From Tolypeutes matacus (taxonomy: Eukaryota > Chordata > Mammalia > Cingulata > Chlamyphoridae), in NCBI GenBank assembly GCA_026826555.1, contig JAKSZT010004976.1:7758917-7822916 (forward strand): DNA of 64,000 nt. Direction: 5' to 3'. A program made the translations under genes and the position numbers. Below, piece after piece: positions 48,003 to 58,918 of this stretch; the first letter of the stretch is position 1; each line of letters starts with the position of its first letter. The notes below the pieces were generated by a model that was not told the origin of the DNA, searched no databases, and saw nothing but the letters and a program-made list of their open reading frames with translations.

Positions 48003-48013
48003 AAATGTAACTG

Positions 48014-48664
48014 TTCATACAGGAGAGAGAAGGCAAGTCTGATCTCAGAGCTCTAATTCCACGAGTTCCCAAACACAGGCCTAAAATAGAAGCCAGCTCC
48101 TTTCTTCCAGACTGGACAGATGGGACCATGGAGAGCAACTCGGTTCTCTATTATGGTCCATGCATTAAACATTAACAAGGCTACAGTCCTTTTTCCCAGC
48201 AGAAATATTAAAAATGCACAAATTTCTAAGTTCAATTCCCATAAGGGCCCGTAATATTTTCAGAGAGTTCTGAATTTCTGATCTCCCATTTGGTCAGCCC
48301 TCTGGGCCACTGCTGGTTCCACCTGCTCCACATTCTCTGTCTCTGCCCCTGCCCCACCTCCAACCCCAGTCAACAGAGGAGGGCAAGGACCTCCACGCTC
48401 CCTCCACAGCGACCTGCAGGCCTTCCTCCCAGGGACACGTGTGCCAACTCAACACCTTCCTAAGGAGGGAATTTGCTCAGATCATGTTTCTGACTGCATT
48501 GCAGTTAAAACTATAAGAAAAGAAAATAACAGATGGCAAAATTAACATTCAACTATCCAGGATAGTAAGGTAGATTGTTCTGGATAGGTGACCTGCCAGG
48601 AACCCAAAGCGTTAACTGTTTCCGCTACTTCTAAAAAGTATGATATATTACCTGTTATAATACC
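48014..48664. other. Unassigned DNA
   Basis: No gene or repeat recognised. Confidence 0.35.
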
Positions 48665-49060
48665 AGAGAGGTGCCAGGTCCTCCCTTTTCCTCAGGACCT
48701 TTGCACACACAGCTCCCTCCCCTGGAAAGCCCTTCCCATCCCACTTCATCTTGTTAATGCCTCCTCGTTCCTGAGCTTCACTTCCTCAGGGGAGCTTTCC
48801 TGATACCAGATGAGCCCAGGTTCCCCAGTTTCACCCTCTCATCACACCCTGTACTTATGGTTCCTGGCACTTACCATGGTTTATAATTACATATTTATTT
48901 GCATGATTCTTTGAAGAATGCCTGTTCCACCCCTGTGACTGAACACTCAGTGAGAATATGGTCTGTGTCGGTTTTGTTCATTAAATCCTCAATGTCCAAT
49001 ACTATGCCTAGTATATAGCAGGTGATCAATAAATGTTCAACAGATGAATCAGTTAGTGGA
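48665..49060 (+). mobile_element. L2 LINE 3' end
   Basis: 'gtcctcccttttcctcagg', 'acctttgcacacacagc', 'ttcctcaggggagctttcct' and finally 'gtatatagcaggtgatcaat' with 'aaatgttcaacagatgaat' are the L2 C-terminal region and 3' tail. Ancient. Confidence 0.78.
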
Positions 49061-49160
49061 TGAACAAACATCTTTGATAACCAGAGACATATGTTCTTGT
49101 ACTGAGATGTAACTTTGTCTAACCTGACCATCTATATTTGAAGCTAAAGAGGACTGTGGG

Positions 49161-49168
49161 AAGATGGC
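49161..49168 (+). promoter_or_regulatory. YY1-like site at the L1 5' end
   Basis: The octamer 'aagatggc' sits near the first bases of the L1 5' UTR, as in the L1 at 4165 (minus). The L1 at 58020 has 'aagatagc' at the same place. Confidence 0.45.
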
Positions 49169-49668
49169 AGAGAAGGATGCTCCAGGAACCAGACCCTCCC
49201 AATAAGACAACTACTGCACTGGCAGGAACTATCTGAAGCAATTATTTGGAAACCCAGGAGTCTAGTGGAACACTGCAGCATCCAGGGAGGAGCTGGAGGA
49301 AGAGGCTGGTAAACTGTGATAAAGATGCCAGTTTTGCCCTCCCTACAGCAGCTAACCCCCCCTCCCCAAGCCTCTGACCGGTAGCAGTGGGGACTGGAGC
49401 TCGGGCTCCTGGCGGAGGTTGCTGGTGCCAGGGTGGGGCCTAAAGACCTAGGCCTCCAAACCCAGAGGGTGTGTGGTCTAATCACAGAGCTCTACCTTTG
49501 ATCAGCTACTCCAGCTCAATGCTGGCCAGCTCTGAGGGCCGCCATTGTTCAAACCCCCTTGGGCAAAGGGGCAGAGAAAAATTAAAGACTGTAACCTTCC
49601 TCAAAACCAAAGAAAACAGTTGAAGAGCTGCATTAACTGGGCAAGAGCTGAGTCAAGAAAACACAGTT

Positions 49669-51018
49669 TCACATATTACAAAGCTACAGTGGTCAAAACA
49701 GCATGGTACTGGCATAAAGATAGACACATCAATCAGGGGAATAAAATTGAGAGTCCAGAAATAAACCCTATACAGTCAACTGGTTTTTGACAAACCTACC
49801 AAGTCCATGTTAACGGCACAAAACAGTCCCTTCAACAAATGGTGTTGGGAGAACTGGATATCAATAAGAATGAAAGAGGACCCCTATCTCACCCCCTATA
49901 CAAGAATCAACTCAAAATGGATCAAAGATCTAAATATAAAAGCCAGGACCATAAAACTACTAGAAGAAAATGTAGGGAAACATCTTCAAGACCTTGTAGT
50001 AGATGGTGGTTTCTTGGACCTTATACCCAAAGCATGTGCAACAAAAGAAAAAATAGATTAATGGGACCTCCTCAAAATTAAACACTTTTGCACCTCACAG
50101 CACTTTGTCAAAAGGGTGAAAAAGCAGCCAACTCAATGGGAAAGAATATTTGGAAATCACATAGCCAATAAGGGTTTAATATCCAGGATATATAAAGAGA
50201 TGTTACAACGCAACAATAAAAAGACAAACGACCCAATTAAAAAATAGGCAAAAGACTTGAACAGACATTTATCTAAAGAAGTACAAATGGCAAAAAAAAA
50301 CACATGAAGAAATGCTCAATATCACTCATGATTAGGGAAATGCGTATCAAAACTACAATGAGATATCATTTCACACCTATTAGAATGGCCACTATTAAAA
50401 AGACAGAGAACTACAAGTGTTGGAGAGGATGTGGAGAGATAGGAACACTTACTCAGTGTTGGTGGGAATGCAGAATGATACAGCCACTGTGGAGGACTGT
50501 TTGGCAGTTCCTAAAGTTGTTGAATGTAGACTTGCCAAGTGACCCAGCAATACCACTACTGGGTATATACCCAGAAGAACTGAGAGCAGTGACACGAACA
50601 GACATCTGCACACCAATGTTCACAGCAACATTATTCACCATTGCCCAAAGATGGAAACACCCCAGGTGTCCATCAACAGCTGAATGGATAAACAAACTGT
50701 GGTCTATTCACACGATGGAATATTATGCAGCTGTAAGAAGAAATGAAGTCTTAAAGCATATGACAACATGGATGAACCTAGAGGACATTATGCTGAGCGA
50801 AGCAAGCCAGACACAAAAGGCCAAATACTGTATGACTGCGTTACTATGAACCAAATATGTTGTGTAACATTGTTTGATTTTAAAAAAATTGATATGAATC
50901 CAGTACATTTAACTGAGAAATGTATGTATTTATTCATCTGTATTTACTTTTTAGTTTTTAATTGTTTATATTTTCAATTACTAAATGTACAAAATAAAGT
51001 TTTTTAAAAAAAAAAAAG
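49669..51018 (+). mobile_element. 5'-truncated L1 nested in another L1's 5' UTR
   Basis: It starts within the ORF2 3' third ('tcacatattacaaagctaca'), runs to a 3' UTR ending 'aaaataaagtttttt' and an A tail. Flanking duplications are 'aagaaaacacagtt' (49655-49668) and 'aagaaaacagtt' (51019-51030), differing by one extra 'ac'. The host 5' UTR resumes immediately. It is younger than its host, and its frame is the best preserved of all L1s here. Confidence 0.83.
50304..50849 (+). pseudogene. L1 ORF2 C-terminal fragment, 181 codons open
   Basis: This is the C-terminal region of LINE-1 ORF2, including the cysteine-rich block thought to bind L1 RNA. The cysteines are visible as [10 protein letters not shown], then C-W-W-E-C. 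They are followed by '[13 protein letters not shown]', '[15 protein letters not shown]' and '[20 protein letters not shown]', ending '[13 protein letters not shown]'. These are standard L1 landmarks. The frame is open here, but upstream parts of the same ORF2 carry stops (for example at 50059). The endonuclease and reverse transcriptase are missing because the insertion is 5'-truncated. It is a pseudogene fragment and not a host gene. Confidence 0.88.
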
Positions 51019-51729
51019 AAGAAAACAGTTACAAAAGCCTGAGAAGCAGCTCCACGTGTCCTTGCTGGCTGCTCCCCCCACCCCTCCACAATGCGTAATG
51101 GAGTCAACTTGTGCTCCCATTGTGGGTCCCTGGTCCTGTACCAGAGGGAGCAGCGTGGCTCCTGTGTGCATCCGGGGGTGCACGTATGTCAGTGCCAGTC
51201 TATGGGGTAGAAGTCAGAGAGACTGAGCCAGGGAATGTGTCTTGGCCTTGTCTTCCCAGAGTTTGTCCTGAGAGCAGAGAAGTGGCTTGCAGACAGCTGG
51301 GACAGTGTGAGAAACAATTAAGTTGAAACAGCCTGGGGCAAAGGACTACCTGCATTAAGCCACTTAAGAGTACCCAGGAGGGGGTGAAAGTCTATTTCAA
51401 AGGGAGTGGGGGGGGTGGGGGTCAACTGGACCTTCTGTAAACTGTAAATAGGGAGGTCCTAAGGCCCTTAAGCAAGCACAAGCACAAGAAAAGGAGGCTC
51501 TTCAACTCCTGCTCCAAGGAGGCTTAGAGAAAACAGAGGATCCTGCACTTGCCTTTTGCTTGGGCTAATCTTGATAGAAGAGCTAAACTGTGAAAGAGAC
51601 CACCATCTAAAGCAGAGCCAATTTGCAAAGACAGTAAATGGCATTTTTGGCTTTGGTTTGTTTTAATTAGCTTCTGGCATTCAAGAAAATCTCTGTCATA
51701 TCACTAGCTGGACAGAAAGTAAGGAACAG

Positions 51730-51831
51730 GGGGACGGATGTGGCTCAAATGGTTGGGCGTCCATTTCCCATATGGAGGGACCCAGGTTCAATACCCGGGA
51801 CCTCCCAGTAAAAAAAAAAAAAAAAAAAAAA
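51730..51831 (+). mobile_element. Short DAS-type SINE with perfect 16-bp duplication
   Basis: Head only: 'ggacggatgtggctcaaatg', B box 'aggttcaatacc', 'gacctcccagt', then about 24 A. The duplication 'agaaagtaaggaacag' occurs at 51714-51729 and 51832-51847. It is inserted in an L1 5' UTR. Confidence 0.92.
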
Positions 51832-51942
51832 AGAAAGTAAGGAACAGACAGCACAGGGACTAAGTCACAGAGTTAATACTTTAAAATATTAAAATATATA
51901 ATATGTCTTTTAAAAGATTGAAAGACAAAGAAACAGGAAATG

Positions 51943-52800
51943 ATGGCCCACTCAAAGGGAAAAGAAAAGTCCAGAAACCATTAAGAGGACCAGACTTTGG
52001 ACTTACCAGACAAAAACTTTTAAAAAAATGATCCTCAATATGCTCAAGGAGATAAAGGAAAACATGGAAAATAAACTAAAGTATATAAGGAAAACAGTGA
52101 ATGAATATGGGAATCTATCCAGAGAAATACTAGAGTTTCTTCCGAAATAAAAAAATGCCTTAGATGGTTTCAACAGCAGGTTGGAGATGGCAGAAGAAAG
52201 ATTCAGTGAACTCAAAGACAAGGTAACTGAAATGATTTGGGCTATAGCACAAAAATACAAAAGAATTAAAAAAAAAAAAAAAAAAAGCCTAAGAGACCTG
52301 TGGGACATTGTCAAGCATACAAATATGCCCATTATGGGAGCCCCCAAAGGAAAAGGGCAGAAGAAATATTCAAAGAAACAATGACAGAAAACTTTCCAAA
52401 TTTAATGAAAGATATGAATATGTACATTCAAGAAGCCCAATGAACCCTAAACAGGATAAACTAAAAAAGAACCACACCCAGACACACAGTAATCAAATTG
52501 TCCAAAGCCAAGGACAAGGAGTTTTAGAAGCTGCAAAGAGAAGCAATGAGTTATGCACAAGGGAGTCCCAGTAAGATTAAGTACCGATTTCTCATCAGAA
52601 ACCATGGAGGCAAGAAGGAAATGTGACAAAATTTTTTGAGCACAGAAAGAAATCAGTTTCAAACCAAGAATTTTATATCCTGCAAGGCTTTCTTTCAAAA
52701 ATGAAAGAGTTAAGACATTACCAGATAAACAAAAGCTGAGGGAGTTCTTTACCACTACAAGCAATGCTAAAGGGAGTTCTTCAGACTGAAAGGAAAGGAC
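51943..52800 (+). pseudogene. L1 ORF1 pseudogene
   Basis: This is the remnant of the L1 RNA-binding chaperone. It begins at an ATG-GCC comparable with 58919 and reaches a stop after about a dozen codons. Later blocks remain readable: a coiled-coil-like K/E-rich part (52020-52250), 'LRDLWDIVKHTNMPIMG' near 52290, and the ETMEARR block near 52601 followed by 'PRILYPARLSF'-type sequence near 52665. It ends near 'gcaatgctaaagggagttc'. Several frameshifts and an internal A run (52269-52286) prove it non-functional. Confidence 0.78.
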
Positions 52801-53038
52801 ACTGGATATGGACCAAAGTGGCATAAAGAAAACATATATACATATACTCCAGTATCTGTTAGAGAAATTAAATCCATAGTCTAAAACTTCCCAAAGAAAA
52901 TTCTAGGCCCCAATGACTTCAATGAATCTTTTCAAATATTTTAGGAAGAAATTACAGAAATCTTATAAAAAACTCAAAATTGAGAATGAAGAAATACTTC
53001 CCAACCCCTTTCAATGAGGCCAGAAAAACCCTGGCCCT

Positions 53039-53152
53039 CAGGGTGACCAATCATCCTGGTGTGCCTGGGACCACGGGGGCTCCTGGGATGTGGGACTTTT
53101 AGTGCTAAAACCAGGCAAGTCCTAGGAAAACTGAGATGAGCTGGTCACCCTG
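53039..53152. mobile_element. MER53-like DNA transposon with 11-bp inverted ends
   Basis: The ends 'cagggtgacca' (53039-53049) and 'tggtcaccctg' (53142-53152) are perfect inverted repeats. The body 'gggatgtgggacttttagtg' with 'ctaaaacc' matches MER53 from memory. It interrupts an ORF2 remnant of the surrounding L1. Confidence 0.75.
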
Positions 53153-53330
53153 GTGACTCCTAAACCTGAAAAGGACATTAGAAGAAAGGAAAATAGGCCA
53201 AGCTGTGTCAAATTTCGATGCAAAAATTATAAAGTATTATAAATCGAATCCAGCAGTATATAAAGAGAACACTATATTATGGATTCTATCTCAGGAAAAT
53301 GCGATTGACTTAACAGTGTGGTTTACCCCC

Positions 53331-53959
53331 TCCCCGCCACTGACTAAAGAATAAAAAGAAAATAAAAATAGATGGTTGGGTTCATGGATTCTATTAACTC
53401 AAGGAGATATTCTATTTTGCTCTCTTTGAAACCAATCTCTAGCATCGGATTCCTCTTGGGGTAAACAGTAAACATCTTAACTGCATGACCTCAGAAATAG
53501 GAGATGACAAAATATCTTTCTTAAAGATTGAGCAGAAACCCAAACAGCCTTCTGCAAGCAACTTTCCCAAAATTTTAGAAAACCATCCTCTCCATTACTC
53601 CAACATTCAAAACACTGTATTTTATTTACTACAAATATAATGCACTACAAACACCTTTTTCTTCATCTATTTCACAGAACCTGACCTGAGCTACTATAGC
53701 TAAGAAGTGCTTACTCCTTTATCAAGAGATACTTCTGACATCAAAATACTGGACTAGTTTTCATCCCTCTGAAACAGTTACTTCTAATGTGGTTTGGATT
53801 GGAGAAGACAGATGTTTTTGAGACCTTCCTTCTGTATCCCGACCCTCATGCCTCTCCCACCTCCTTCCCATTAGCACCGCAGCCCTCGGGCCCTGCATGC
53901 CACACTCTCCTGGGGCCGCTTCTCAAAGGTGACCAACAGTGCCCCTCCCTGGAACCTGC
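53331..53959. other. Unassigned DNA
   Basis: No gene or repeat recognised. Confidence 0.35.
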
Positions 53960-54765
53960 ACTGGCTTCGTCTCTGCCTGGAGTGCTCTTCCTGAAGACCT
54001 CCACAGGGTCCCCTCACTCCCGCGGTCTGGACTCGAGTGGCTTCCTTAAGACTACAGCCCACCAGGTACTCTGTCCTCCTTCCTTGCCTTATTTTTCTCT
54101 ACCACATGTATCACCCACCTGTGGCAAGTTTGAAACTGTACATATCTCAGAAAATCATGTTCTTAAAGCTAGTCCATTACTGTGGGTGTGAAAATATTGT
54201 GGGTGGGCCCTTTTAATTAGGTTATTTCAGGTAAGATATGGTCCAGGATGAGTCTTAATCCTATTACTGGAATCCTTTATAAATGGGATGAATACAGAGA
54301 TAAAGACAGAAAGCAAGCCACAGAAGGAAGAGAGAGAACCACAGAAGCAAGAAGCTAAAAGTGAGGAAACCCAGAGGAGGAGGGAGAGAGAACCCAGGAG
54401 ATGCCACCAGGTGCCTTGCCATGTGACAGAGGAGTCCAGGAACACTGGCAGCCAATCTTTATCACCTGATGATGCCTTAATTTGGACATTTTCATGGCCT
54501 CACAACTGTACGCTTATAAACTAATATATTCCCATTGTTTAAAAAAACAACCCATTTCTGGTATATTGCTTTGGGCATCCTAGCAGACTAAAACATCACC
54601 TGACACTTGACTATCTGTGTACTGTTTGTTTCCCATAGTTCCACATCCCACAACACACCACAATATAAGTTCTGCATGCATCTCATTTGGTTCACTGTAA
54701 TATCCCAAGTGCCTAGAAAGTGGCTGGCACAAAGTAGGTGCTCAATCAACATTTGTAGAATGGAC
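53960..54765 (+). mobile_element. L2 LINE 3' end split by an LTR
   Basis: Left piece to 54119: 'ctgcctggagtgctcttcc' and following. Right piece from 54601: 'cacttgactatctgtgtac', then 'tgcctagaaagtggctggc', 'acaaagtaggtgctcaatc'. Together they give one L2 3' end once the LTR is removed. Confidence 0.75.
54120..54595 (+). mobile_element. MaLR-like solo LTR in L2
   Basis: TG...CA ends: 'tgtggcaagtttgaaactg' and 'gcagactaaaaca'. Blocks 'ccattactgtgggtgtgaa', 'gagtcttaatcctattactg', 'tgccttgccatgtgacagag' and 'caacccatttctggta' are shared with the copy at 43324. Flanking pentamers are 'ccacc' and 'tcacc', four of five equal. No internal retroviral genes. Confidence 0.72.
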
Positions 54766-55009
54766 GAGTCCGCCGCATTGTGGTGGCCCAACTTCTCATG
54801 AAATCTCTTCCACAAAACTGTCTGTTCTTACCTGGTCTACAGGTAAGAGAGAGAGGGTCAAAGACATGGTCCACTGCAAGCAAGAGCATGGTGGCAAAAA
54901 GAGACATAAGTAAGACAAAGAATATCTCGGTTAAAAAAAGAAAATAGGCAAAGAACAGGAACAGCAAGTCATGTGCAAACAAATACATACAGCTAATAAG
55001 CATATTTTA

Positions 55010-55325
55010 AAAGGTCCAACCTCACATACAAGCAAAGATATGTAAATTAAAGCTAAATTGCTTACTGCCTACTAAATTATTTGTTCTGCAGAAATCAGAG
55101 ATTTACGCTAAAGTAGATACGCAAGGACATATATGGAAGCATTTGCAAAAAAAAAAAAAAAAAAAAAAAGGGAAACAACCTAAATGCAAGGCAAGAGGAG
55201 ACTGCTGGTATACTCAGATCACGGAATACTCTGCAGCCACTTACAGTCAATGTTCAAGTAGAAGACAAAGTCTGGGAAAATATAAATTAAATTAAAACAG
55301 GACACAAACTATGGTATACACTGTC
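55010..55325 (+). mobile_element. Old L1 fragment (diverged)
   Basis: 'cctcacatacaagcaaag', 'gggaaacaacctaaatgc', 'cacggaatactctgcagcc' is the order of an L1 ORF2 C-terminal region. Interrupted by an A run (55147-55168). No frame survives. Confidence 0.5.
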
Positions 55326-55329
55326 TTCA

Positions 55330-56914
55330 TGATTCAGGCTGAAAATGTGTAGCTCAGCCTGGGTCCTCCAGGAAACAGAGCCTGAGGCAAACTAAGGGCT
55401 GACCCCTTATGTGGGAGGTACAGGCCCAGGAAGGCAAAAGTAAGGCCAAAGGTTAGGGCGGCAAGGAAGACAGGGAAGCCACACTGGGTGGGTGTGCGAC
55501 CACGCAGGCTCCTGCTTCCCAAGGGGCCTGCAAATGATGCTGGAAGGCTGCCCAGAGGGTGCTTCTGCTCAGCATGCAGGACTCCTCTGGGCCAGCAAGA
55601 GGACAAACAGTGACTCAGTGCAGACCAAGGGGAAGGAGGAGGAGGGAATTCGCCCACCTGGCTCTCTCCCGTCTCCTGCTCCCACAGGTCAGTGTTACTA
55701 TCCCACTCTTCCGGGATTTAGGTACTCAGCTTTGGGGACAGAAAGCTGAAACAATGGACCAAGTATGAAATTTGCTGATTTATTTTAGTGCTAGCAATTT
55801 GGTAACTGAGCTGGAGTTGCGCAGGTGGCAATAGAAACCCCAGCACACAAAGGAGACTACAGAAACTGTCATCCAAGTGTGAGGATGGGGCCCGATGCTG
55901 AGGTGGGGCCTAGGCCTTGGTCATGTCTCCTTTCTCCTGGCACCTCCCCCTGTGCAGTCACACCATAACCCACGGCAGAACCACAGAAACCCCTCCCATG
56001 GACCCAGGTGACACCTCTTTTTAAGGAGAAAAGAAAGCCTATAGCTTTAGACAGGCTAGAGAAAAAAGGCCTAAAACTTTGGGCCGATTCCCTCACCTGC
56101 CAGCACTCTTTTCCCTTCTCCACATCTCCCCTTCGACATGTTATAAGGAAGTGACTGGCTCCTGTTGTAACCAGATCTCTGGGGTGTTCTAGCCCCCTCC
56201 TTCCTTCGAGAACCCTCAAATCCAAACCATCTGTGACTGTGGGGACTAGCTCTCAGACACTGTCAAAGGGATTTGAGAAACCTCTGGCTTTAGCTCCAAC
56301 ATGGAAAGAGCTGGGAAGTCATCAATCCTGTTCTTATGACAAGAAAAGGCTGGACAAACTAACAACAACTCAGCAACTCTTCTTGGAGCCATCAGAGAAC
56401 AAACAGCTGCCCTAAAATCTAAAGAGACAGGTGAATCCAGAAGGTCACAGCTGAGATCTGCTAACTAGAGGAGCCACTGAAGCCACACGCTGGTAGAAAC
56501 ATTTAAATGGTGCTTTTCACAAACTGATGGAGGCTGCGTGTAGACTAGCATGAGTGAGCAAAACTCCTGGGGGCCCACCAGGAAGCACACCACGTTCTCA
56601 GGGTGAATATCTAAGAATCCCTTCTTGGCTCTGGCAAGGGGAGGGGAAGAGTAAAGGCTGTGAAACACACCTAGACCCTTCTTCTAAACAAAGGCCTACT
56701 CTCCAGGGGGTATGTGCTGTGCCAGAGTCGAGCTAAGCTGTGACAAGGGAATTCCTCCCATGCTAGCCCCTTCCAGGTATCTCACCTCTGGGGTGGGGGG
56801 AGGGTCAACAGGGGTGAGGGCTTCAAGAAAATAGATTGGGTATGTTGCAGGCAGGGAAGGAAACAAGAGAGGAGGAGGAAAAAAATTTACACCACTGGAG
56901 AAAGCCCAGATATC
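55330..56914. other. Unassigned DNA
   Basis: GC-moderate sequence with frames up to 118 codons that overlap on both strands. No domain or repeat recognised. Confidence 0.35.
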
Positions 56915-57760
56915 AGCTAACATAAACATAGTCAACTGATTTGACAAAGGCTCAAAAGCAATTCAACGGAGAAAGGATAGTCTTCTTGACAAATGGCAGT
57001 GCTTAAACAAATGCACATCCATTTTGAAAAATAAATAATCCTAGAATTAGAACTTATACAAAATTTAACTCAAAATGCATTGTAGTGGGGAGCGGATGTG
57101 GTTCAAGCGGTTGAGCTCCCGCCTCACACGTGGGAAGCCCCAGGTTCAGTTCCTGGTGCCTCCTATAAAAACAAAAACAACAAGCAAAACAACGGGGGAA
57201 AAAAAATATATCAACTCAGGGAAGCTGATGTGGCTCAGTGGTTGAGTGCTGGCTCCCCACGTACAAGGTCCTGGGTCAGTACCTCAAAAAAAAAACAAAA
57301 AAACAAAAAAACAATTGTAGTCCTAAATGTAAAAATGCAAAACTATAAAATTTCTCGAAGAAAATATACGAGAAAATCTACATTACTTTAGCTTTGGTGA
57401 TGAGTTTTCAGATACAATACCATAAGCACAATTCATGAAAAAATGTTAGAAATTATTAAAATTAAAAACTGCTCTGTGAAAAAACACTTAAGAGAATGAA
57501 AAGATAAGTCATATACCATGAGAATATATTCACGAGTCACCTATCTGGTACAGGACTTGTATCCAAAATATACAACAAACAGGCAAAAGATTTGAACAGA
57601 TACCTCACCAAAGAAGATAAATAGATGGCAAATAAGCATGAAAAGATGCTCAATACCATTTACTATCAAGGAAATGTGAATTCAAACAAGATAACATTAC
57701 ACATCTATTAAAACGGCTAAAATTTTTTAAAAACTGACAATCACCAGTAAGCCATTTCTT
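56915..57760 (+). mobile_element. L1 LINE fragment (ORF2 C-terminal part), split by a SINE
   Basis: 'catagtcaactgatttgaca', 'aactcaaaatgcattgtag', then after the SINE 'aattgtagtcctaaatg', 'caggcaaaagatttgaac', 'aaagatgctcaataccat'. This is ORF2 3' sequence, frameshifted throughout. Both ends are missing. Confidence 0.75.
57086..57313 (+). mobile_element. Dimeric DAS-type SINE
   Basis: The first head is 'ggggagcggatgtggttcaag' with 'aggttcagttcc'. The second begins near 57218 ('gggaagctgatgtggctcag'), linked by 'aaaacaacaagcaaaac'. The second B box is damaged ('gggtcagtacc'). Short duplication 'attgtag' at 57079-57085 and 57314-57320. Confidence 0.87.
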
Positions 57761-57784
57761 ATACTGCTAAATCTAGTCTTGCAA

Positions 57785-58012
57785 TAGTTATTAGTTTTCT
57801 AATGTGGCCATAACAAATTACAACAACTTAGAGGCTTAAACCAATGTAAATTTAATATCTTACAGTTCTATAGGTTTAGAAATCCAACACAGAGTTAAAT
57901 AAGTAAAGTACAGGGGATTTTTTTTTTTAGAGTGGTGAAATTATTTTGTATGTTACTGTAGTGGAAGATACATGACATTTATGATTTGTCAAAACCCATA
58001 AAACTTTAAGAC
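57785..58012 (+). mobile_element. Two old repeat scraps
   Basis: 57785-57905 ('aatgtggccataacaaatta', 'cagttctataggtttag') is a common dispersed repeat end that I cannot name. 57925-58012 ('agtggtgaaattattttgta', 'gatttgtcaaaaccca') is an L1M 3' UTR piece. Confidence 0.45.
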
Positions 58013-58918
58013 AAGAATTTCCAGGGAAGATAGCAGAGTTTGGAGCTCCAGGACTCTGTCCTTCCTTTCACCAGAACAACTATTAGACAGACAGGATCTG
58101 TTTGAAAAATATTTTGAAACTCCAGAGTCCAGAATAATACTGTACAGCAGCCAGGGAAGAGTGGAAGAAGCTGACAAATTACCATGAAGCTCTGTAGACT
58201 GTTCTCTCCAGGCAGATTCTACCAGCCCATACCCCAGTCTCTCAACAGGCTACAGCGGGCCCCAGTCCCTAGCTAGCTGCTGCTGACAGAAAAAGACATA
58301 ATCCTCTTCCCCAAGAACAGGAGTGTACACACAGCCAATCACTGATCACTGCTTTTGATTAGCGAATTCAGATAGCTGGGTCCTGGCTCTGAGGGCAGCT
58401 ATTGTTTCAACCTGCCCTGGACAAAGGCAGCGGCAGCGGCAGCTATGGTTTCAACCCTCACTGGACAGGGGTGGAGGCGGTGGAGATGTAAAGATGCAGC
58501 ACTCCCTCAGGGCTGCTGAGGGGCTACATTTGCTGGGCAGGCCAAGAGAGCTCAGCTTTGGGAGCCTTCAGAGAGTCTCTGGTGCCTTTCTTGATCCCTT
58601 CCACAGAGTACTTTGGAGCCAGTCTGTGCCCCCTTCCTGGGTCCCTGGTCCTATTTTGCCTGGGAAAATCTGAATTGGGCAAGTCCTCCCAGGGTTAGCC
58701 ACCTCCCAGAATATGCCCTCCAGGCAAAGCAAGCATGAGATAATGAAAGGATGAAAAAACTATAGAGGTGGACAGTCTGGGACAAAGGCTTGCCTACTTT
58801 AGATACCCAGGAGAGGGTGGTCTATCCCCTGGGAAACAGACATTCCGGAGTTAATATTTTGAAATACTAAAATGGACAATGTGAAAAAAAAAAAAAAAGT
58901 ATAAAAAAGAAATAAATG

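Larger units (their letters stand above)
49155..53330 (+). mobile_element. L1 LINE with 5' UTR and ORF1, split by a younger L1
   Basis: The 5' UTR starts 'gtgggaagatggcagagaag' and runs to 49668, then continues from 51031 to about 51890 after a nested L1. ORF1 follows (51943 to about 52800), then short pieces of the ORF2 reverse transcriptase (52850-53040 and 53160-53310). The endonuclease part of ORF2 is absent. A SINE (51730) and a MER53-like element (53039) are also inserted. The 5' UTR parallels those at 4165-3627 and 58020-58860. Confidence 0.83.

Noticed and set aside
49610..49621. Alternative left duplication 'aagaaaacagtt' for the nested L1
   Set aside because: The host 5' UTR continues to align through 49622-49655, so the insertion point must be further right. 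The match at 49610 is a coincidental repeat within the UTR.
50304..50849. 181-codon frame as a host gene
   Set aside because: Its motifs are those of the L1 ORF2 C-terminus and it lies in a truncated L1 with an A tail.
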